Shown in pieces: positions 5,683-9,629 of a DNA stretch of 9,629 nucleotides. Source of the stretch: Nitrosopumilales archaeon (GTDB lineage: Archaea; Thermoproteota; Nitrososphaeria; Nitrososphaerales; Nitrosopumilaceae); contig JAEHKQ010000128.1 of the NCBI GenBank assembly GCA_016838795.1, positions 1 through 9,629 of the forward strand, written 5' to 3'. The notes beneath the pieces are model-generated. The model worked only from the letters and a program-made list of their open reading frames with translations, did not search any database and was not told where the DNA came from. Numbering within the stretch: the first letter of the stretch is position 1; each line of letters opens with the position of its first letter. The translations under genes and the position numbers were made by a program.

Positions 5683-6624
5683 TTGAAATTTCTAAGAATT
5701 CTACCAATATTTTTGATACTTTTAGTTTTGATTTCGAATGCTGAAGCTGAGACAATAAATCAAACAATGGAGGGGGGTATGGATATTGAGATAACTTACC
5801 CATCTAAAGCAGTAATTGATAGAACCATATCAATTTCTTTTCTAGTAAAAAATAATGGTTGGGAGGATAAACAAGATGTGATTTTTGTTTTTGGTTCTAG
5901 TAATACTATTATGCCAATTAAAAAAAATGAAATTCGAATTGATAAGATTTCAGCCGGAGGTTCCTATGGCGAAACTGTTGATTTTAAGATAGCTGCGGAT
6001 GCTTCACCAGGCTCTCATTTTCTAAATTTAGAATATTCGCAAGTGTTACTTGCAAATAATGAAGAACCGCGGCCTGCCACCCAAACAAACATTGCAATTC
6101 CAATTTTAATTAAAGAGCAACCTAAAGTTACCATTCATACAATAACCCCAGAATCACTTTTTACGAATGCAGAGTTTCCGTTTACAGTTGAAATAATTTC
6201 TGAAGATATTGATATTAATGATGTGAGGTTAGAAATAATTCCTCCTCCTGATGTTGATTTTCGAGGAGAAACACTACATACATTTTCCTCAATTCAACAA
6301 AATGTACCAATATCTGTGACAGCTAGAATTATTACTCCGTCTCAAGAAATCAATACGGAATATAAAATTCCATTTCAAGTCATAGTAAGTTATTTGGATG
6401 ATATTGGACAGGAAGAGACTGATTCCAAGACAATTTCGATATTGATGCGTCCAAGAACTTTTATGGAATTAACAACGGATGGTGGAATTTGGATTGGTGA
6501 TTTTTTTATAGCACCTTATGTTAGTCTAGGAACCATAATTGGAATACCTGCGGGAGCTATTTTCTCACTTGCATTAAGAAAAAAGTTTTCAGGTAGTAAG
6601 AAAAGCAAGAGGAAAAAAAATTAA
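5683..6624 (+). CDS. Secreted membrane-anchored beta-sandwich protein
   Basis: This 313-residue protein is not a named family to me. It starts with a signal peptide (basic KFLR, hydrophobic core 4-19, likely cleavage near Asn-Ala-Glu-Ala at 19-22). Two regions of alternating beta-strand character follow, about 33-146 and 148-257. Features such as ISFLVKNNGWEDKQDV (51-66) and the spacing of Gly/Pro turns resemble CARDB/NEW3-type Ig-like folds found in archaeal surface proteins. A C-terminal membrane helix (about 272-297) is followed by a very basic cytoplasmic tail (KKSKRKKN). The layout indicates a type I envelope protein with its bulk outside the cell. The start is TTG: an in-frame TGA at 5674-5676 excludes earlier starts, and GTGA at 5673-5676 is a partial ribosome-binding match. 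It could bind S-layer or other envelope partners, but no catalytic residues are visible. Its stop overlaps that of the kamA-like gene. Confidence 0.75.
   Translation: MKFLRILPIFLILLVLISNAEAETINQTMEGGMDIEITYPSKAVIDRTISISFLVKNNGWEDKQDVIFVFGSSNTIMPIKKNEIRIDKISAGGSYGETVDFKIAADASPGSHFLNLEYSQVLLANNEEPRPATQTNIAIPILIKEQPKVTIHTITPESLFTNAEFPFTVEIISEDIDINDVRLEIIPPPDVDFRGETLHTFSSIQQNVPISVTARIITPSQEINTEYKIPFQVIVSYLDDIGQEETDSKTISILMRPRTFMELTTDGGIWIGDFFIAPYVSLGTIIGIPAGAIFSLALRKKFSGSKKSKRKKN
6613..6620 (-). terminator. Oligo-T terminator for the kamA-like gene
   Basis: Immediately after the kamA-like stop codon the minus strand carries eight consecutive T. Archaeal RNA polymerase terminates at such runs without needing a hairpin. 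The run lies inside the 3' end of the convergent gene, where it encodes the lysine-rich tail. A T5 run in the opposite direction (6630-6634, +) may end the convergent transcript. Confidence 0.5.
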
Positions 6625-7988
6625 GAAGATTTTTCTAATTTTCTTGCTCCAGAGTATTTCTGTTCCAATTCATCTTCAAAGAAGAATTTTTCCTCAAAAG
6701 CTGGTTTTAGATCATCAAGCCAAATGGCACTTTCATCAAATTCAGCAAAGAATGATTTTGATACCCAGTCTGGATTTCTTCCTTGTAAAAATTTCAGCAC
6801 GATGATTTTTTTCCCGTTAATCGTGGCGACTCCATCGACTAAAACCTTGCCTGGTGTTGCTGACATGCTTGGTCCCTTAACGGTTCTTCCAAGACCACTA
6901 ACCTGTTTGTAGGCATTTCTAAATATCTCATGGGCTTTCACTAGAGGAATTCCAAAGTAATGTTGTGCTCCCGTATCCCTTACAACAAACATGTAATATG
7001 GAATGCAGCCCAGCTGGACTTGCTGCCTCCACATCTCAGCCCACATATCAGCATCATCGTTGATGTGGGCCAAAAGGGGGGACTGTGTTCTAATTTCAGA
7101 ACCTGTTTCTCGTACACGTTTTATTGCGGCTTTTACTGCCCCAGTAGAAAGTTCTTTGTGGTGATTGAAATGAGCCATAAATGCCAGATGCAATCCTTTG
7201 TTAGTAACTTCTTCGAAGGTTGCTAAAGTCTCGTCAGCGTCATCATCTGTAAGAAATTTGTATGGCCAATATGCCAAGGCTTTGGTACCTATTCTAATAG
7301 TTTTAAGATTCGGAAGATCAGCTTCTAACAAGGTGTCAATGTAAGTTCTAAACATTTTTGCTTTCATGATCATTGGATCACCGCCGGTAAACAAGACATC
7401 TGAAATTTCTTGATGTTCTCTGAGATATTGTACCAATTGTTCTCCTTCATTCATGGCGAATTTCATTTCATCCATACCAACAAACTGTGGCCATCTAAAA
7501 CAGAAAGTACAGTATGCGTGACATGTCTGACTTTGGCTTGGAAAGAAAAGACAGGTCTCGTTATACTTGTGTTGCATGCCATAAAGTTTAGTTCCGTCTT
7601 TGAGTGTTGGTACATTAAGTTCAAGTTGGCCTGCTGGATGAGGATTTAATTGAAGGCGAATTTCATTCGCAAGTTCTTGAATCGCTTTTTTATCTGCGCC
7701 ACTCTTAAGAGCGGATGCCATCTGTTCGTAATGAGGGGGAAGCAACATTTCTTTTTGGGGAAACGTCAGAACAAATATTGGATCGTTTGGAATGTTATTC
7801 CAATCAATGAGTTGTTCTATGACATAGTTATTGGCCTTAAATGGAAGTACATTTGCAACTACTTCCATCTCAAACTGTTGTTCTTCAGAAAGTTTCTGAA
7901 TTTGGGGAAGATTACGAAAATTAGTTAAAGTATAAGATTGAATTCGTGGAGATTCGGTTTCACTCCAAACAGATTCTTGTAAGGTCAT
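6621..7988 (-). CDS. KamA-family radical SAM/PLP aminomutase-like protein
   Basis: This 455-residue protein belongs to the lysine 2,3-aminomutase (KamA/YodO) family of radical SAM enzymes, which use a [4Fe-4S] cluster, S-adenosylmethionine and PLP to move an amino group between adjacent carbons. The cluster motif is CHAYCTFC (Cys156, 160, 163) and the SAM-contact motif TGGDP (201-205). YYMFVVRDTGAQH (331-343) matches the strand with the family's substrate-binding Asp (Asp338 here). The likely PLP lysine is Lys381 in ATPGKVLVDG. The second substrate-binding Asp of true lysine 2,3-aminomutase, seven residues before the PLP lysine, is absent (GPSMSATPGK). Lysine may therefore not be the substrate. 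The beta-lysine acetyltransferase (AblB) needed for the osmolyte acetyl-beta-lysine is not nearby. The N-terminal ~110 residues match the helical cap of the family. The ATG at 7988 is supported by a TATA-like box about 23-30 bases upstream. Confidence 0.85.
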   Translation of the reverse strand: MTLQESVWSETESPRIQSYTLTNFRNLPQIQKLSEEQQFEMEVVANVLPFKANNYVIEQLIDWNNIPNDPIFVLTFPQKEMLLPPHYEQMASALKSGADKKAIQELANEIRLQLNPHPAGQLELNVPTLKDGTKLYGMQHKYNETCLFFPSQSQTCHAYCTFCFRWPQFVGMDEMKFAMNEGEQLVQYLREHQEISDVLFTGGDPMIMKAKMFRTYIDTLLEADLPNLKTIRIGTKALAYWPYKFLTDDDADETLATFEEVTNKGLHLAFMAHFNHHKELSTGAVKAAIKRVRETGSEIRTQSPLLAHINDDADMWAEMWRQQVQLGCIPYYMFVVRDTGAQHYFGIPLVKAHEIFRNAYKQVSGLGRTVKGPSMSATPGKVLVDGVATINGKKIIVLKFLQGRNPDWVSKSFFAEFDESAIWLDDLKPAFEEKFFFEDELEQKYSGARKLEKSS

Positions 7989-8010
7989 TTTGTAAAATAG
8001 TCACTTACCA

Positions 8011-8018
8011 TTGTTAAA
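8011..8018 (-). promoter_or_regulatory. TATA-like box for the kamA-like gene
   Basis: Minus-strand TTTAACAA lies 23-30 bases upstream of the ATG at 7988, fitting a leaderless start. The palindrome at 8021-8032 adjoins its upstream (BRE) side. Confidence 0.4.
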
Positions 8019-8020
8019 GG

Positions 8021-8032
8021 TTAACGCGTTAA
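8021..8032. promoter_or_regulatory. Perfect 12-bp palindrome, possible operator
   Basis: TTAACGCGTTAA is a perfect palindrome with a CG-rich centre in an AT-rich intergenic region. It sits two bases upstream of the kamA-like TATA-like box, where the BRE would be, and 134 bases from the divergent MscS start. A dimeric regulator bound here could block or aid TFB at the kamA-like promoter. No regulator is identified. Confidence 0.4.
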
Positions 8033-8137
8033 GTCTAGTGAGCCACGCACGGATCTGGTTTGCTTAAATTTTGTAAAAATTTCTACTATTAACCAACAAT
8101 TAGATTTGACTATGTAGGCTTTCCTTAGAATTTCTTC

Positions 8138-8149
8138 AATTAAATCATA
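8138..8149 (+). promoter_or_regulatory. TATA-like box for the MscS-type channel gene
   Basis: The A/T block AATTAAATCATA is centred about 23 bases upstream of the ATG at 8166, as for a leaderless archaeal transcript. Confidence 0.35.
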
Positions 8150-8165
8150 GGAATGATGATTAGCC

Positions 8166-9629
8166 ATGGCTGAAGAACCGGATAATATACCAATAGGAGA
8201 ATTTGAGTCGGTTTCCCAGCTAATTGCTTCTTCAGAATCGCTTCAGATCGCTTTTGCAATTCTGATCGTTGGTTTAATAATGATTGGTGTAATTTACTAT
8301 AAATTTTCACATTGGATTCTATCTCAAAAATTCAACTATACACGACCACATATTTCTCGATTTGTTCGCAAGGCAGTGCTACCATTTTTTGCAATAGCTT
8401 TAGTATCATCCATTAATGTATACATACAAACTACTGAATTATTTGAAGGAGAGAATATAATTAAGAGTACAGATGAATTAGATCCTGCTGGAAAATTCGC
8501 AAAAATTCTTAATTCTATTAACATATTAGTAATTGGTTGGACAATATCACACCTAGTTCCAATTACTTTAACACAACGTGACAAATCGATTCTGGAAAGA
8601 AAGGATTACAAAAAGTGGTACGGTATGCAAGGGTTTACAGATGATGATGGAGACTTATTCCATAAATGCTTCAAGTGGATTCCACCTCAAACAACTCCTT
8701 ACGACATGAAAGATGATGAATTTCAAAAATATATTCAAACAAAAGAGGGTCTGAAATTTCTTGAAAAGTACCGTACTTCCAAGGGGTTATCTGTCGGTAG
8801 CTATGATAAACGAGTAGATGATTCGTTTGAAATATGGAAAAAATCAGAACGAAAGAAGTATGAAAAATATTATAATAATTGTGTTACAGGAGATAACCAG
8901 ACTGGACAAAAACTAAGACCGGGTGTTGTGCCAGAAGAAATCTATCCTATAGATATATGGCGAGAGCAAAAGAAACAAAATAATTATGACCCAATTATTC
9001 CAAGTGCAAAACCTCCTGGTTATGCAAGAAAACAAAAAGAAGGAGTTCCCAAGTCAGCAAAACAAATTTTGCCAATTGGAATTTTTATTGTCACAGTGAT
9101 TGGTATTGTTACATGGTGGGGTGTTGATTTGGTGATTTTAGCAACTGCCACTGGAGGACTTGCTCTTGGTGTAGGGCTAGCACTAAAAGAAACTATGGAA
9201 AATTACTTTGCATACATAATGATTAGAAAAGACAAGATTGTCAAACAAGGTGATAGGATAACACTACCAAGTGGATACAATGGTTTAGTATACAAGATTA
9301 CCCCCAGAGTTACGTACATCAGGCATGGTCTCAATGAATCTTTGGCAATTATTCCTACCAAGCAACTCGTTTCAGCAGAAATTATCAACTTTACAAAAGA
9401 ATTCAAACTAGTCCCTGCTGGAATTGATGTTGGGGTTTCTTACCTAAATGATCCTAGGCAAGTTGAAGCAATTCTAATTAAGATCGGCAAACGGGCAATG
9501 AAAGAAGTAAAGGATGGTAATGGCGTCCATCTAGCCAGACAGAAAAGATGCCCATACCTAGATGAGCACAAACAAAGCTGTGGATGTGACAAAAATCTAC
9601 TTGTTGACGTAGGTGATCCGGTCGTAAGA
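8166..9629 (+). CDS. MscS-type mechanosensitive channel (3' end outside window)
   Basis: The ATG at 8166 opens a frame of 488 codons with no stop before the right edge. An in-frame TGA at 8157-8159 fixes the start. MscS channels open under membrane tension and release solutes after osmotic downshock. Helices are predicted at about 26-46, 67-86, 114-134 and 300-319, followed by the Gly/Ala-rich pore helix TGGLALGVGLAL (329-340). The conserved beta domain follows, with IVKQGDRITLPSGYNGLVYK (358-377) and AIIPTKQLVSAEIINFTKE (394-412). If the pore helix ends in the cytoplasm as in MscS, the hydrophilic 165-residue insert (135-299), rich in Lys, Asp and Tyr, is cytoplasmic. The C-terminal domain carries CPYLDEHKQSCGCD (462-475), a Cys/His cluster not usual in MscS that could bind metal or a cluster. 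The true length is unknown. Confidence 0.88.
   Translation, partial: MAEEPDNIPIGEFESVSQLIASSESLQIAFAILIVGLIMIGVIYYKFSHWILSQKFNYTRPHISRFVRKAVLPFFAIALVSSINVYIQTTELFEGENIIKSTDELDPAGKFAKILNSINILVIGWTISHLVPITLTQRDKSILERKDYKKWYGMQGFTDDDGDLFHKCFKWIPPQTTPYDMKDDEFQKYIQTKEGLKFLEKYRTSKGLSVGSYDKRVDDSFEIWKKSERKKYEKYYNNCVTGDNQTGQKLRPGVVPEEIYPIDIWREQKKQNNYDPIIPSAKPPGYARKQKEGVPKSAKQILPIGIFIVTVIGIVTWWGVDLVILATATGGLALGVGLALKETMENYFAYIMIRKDKIVKQGDRITLPSGYNGLVYKITPRVTYIRHGLNESLAIIPTKQLVSAEIINFTKEFKLVPAGIDVGVSYLNDPRQVEAILIKIGKRAMKEVKDGNGVHLARQKRCPYLDEHKQSCGCDKNLLVDVGDPVVR

Noticed and set aside
8066..8082. Short inverted repeat AAATTTT / AAAATTT in the kamA-mscS gap
   Set aside because: It is made only of A and T in an AT-rich spacer, with a seven-base stem. 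This is expected by chance, and it has no clear position relative to either promoter.
8336..8584. Minus-strand frame of 82 codons
   Set aside because: It is antisense to the MscS-type channel gene, whose plus-strand frame is continuous through the region and shows clear membrane helices and family motifs.
9203..9406. Minus-strand frame of 67 codons
   Set aside because: It is antisense to the conserved MscS beta domain, so it is a shadow frame.

Overview
The window looks like a piece of an AT-rich, gene-dense archaeal chromosome, most probably a marine ammonia-oxidising archaeon close to Nitrosopumilus (Nitrososphaerota). Evidence: a complete archaeal TFB gene; TATA-like boxes placed about 21-30 bases ahead of start codons, as expected for leaderless or nearly leaderless archaeal transcripts; TTG starts; and many short genes with small intergenic gaps. 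No mobile element, CRISPR array, tRNA or rRNA was recognised. The genus-level placement is an inference from protein character and composition.

Left part (1-2217) is an area of gene decay. A small two-helix membrane protein gene (242-451, +) is followed by the remains of a sulfate adenylyltransferase gene (about 468-697, -). That remnant lies three bases downstream of an intact [4Fe-4S]-type APS/PAPS reductase gene, cysH (701-1420, -), so the window shows a cysH-sat unit whose second gene is broken. A possible 33-residue ORF (1510-1611, +) lies in the gap upstream of cysH. Next is a hemerythrin-like (HHE) gene (about 1634-2200, -) broken by two frame changes and an in-frame TGA. Neither pseudogene is evident unless the broken reading frames are joined by hand.

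Middle part (2218-6624): an intact calcineurin-like metallophosphoesterase (-) is divergent from a cation/proton antiporter of the CPA superfamily (+). The antiporter is convergent with the general transcription factor TFB (-). TFB is divergent from a secreted, membrane-anchored protein with two predicted beta-sandwich regions (+).

Right part (6621-9629): a KamA-family radical SAM/PLP protein (-) overlaps the end of the previous gene by four bases, stop codon against stop codon. It is divergent from an MscS-type mechanosensitive channel gene (+) that runs off the right edge. The 177-base divergent region holds a perfect 12-base palindrome just upstream of the kamA-like TATA box.

Functionally the intact genes cover sulfur assimilation (cysH), ion and turgor homeostasis (antiporter and MscS channel), basal transcription (TFB) and cell-envelope structure. 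No single operon or pathway links them all. The most notable features are the two decayed genes in an otherwise compact region, the unusual insert and Cys cluster in the MscS protein, and the altered substrate-site region of the KamA-like enzyme.
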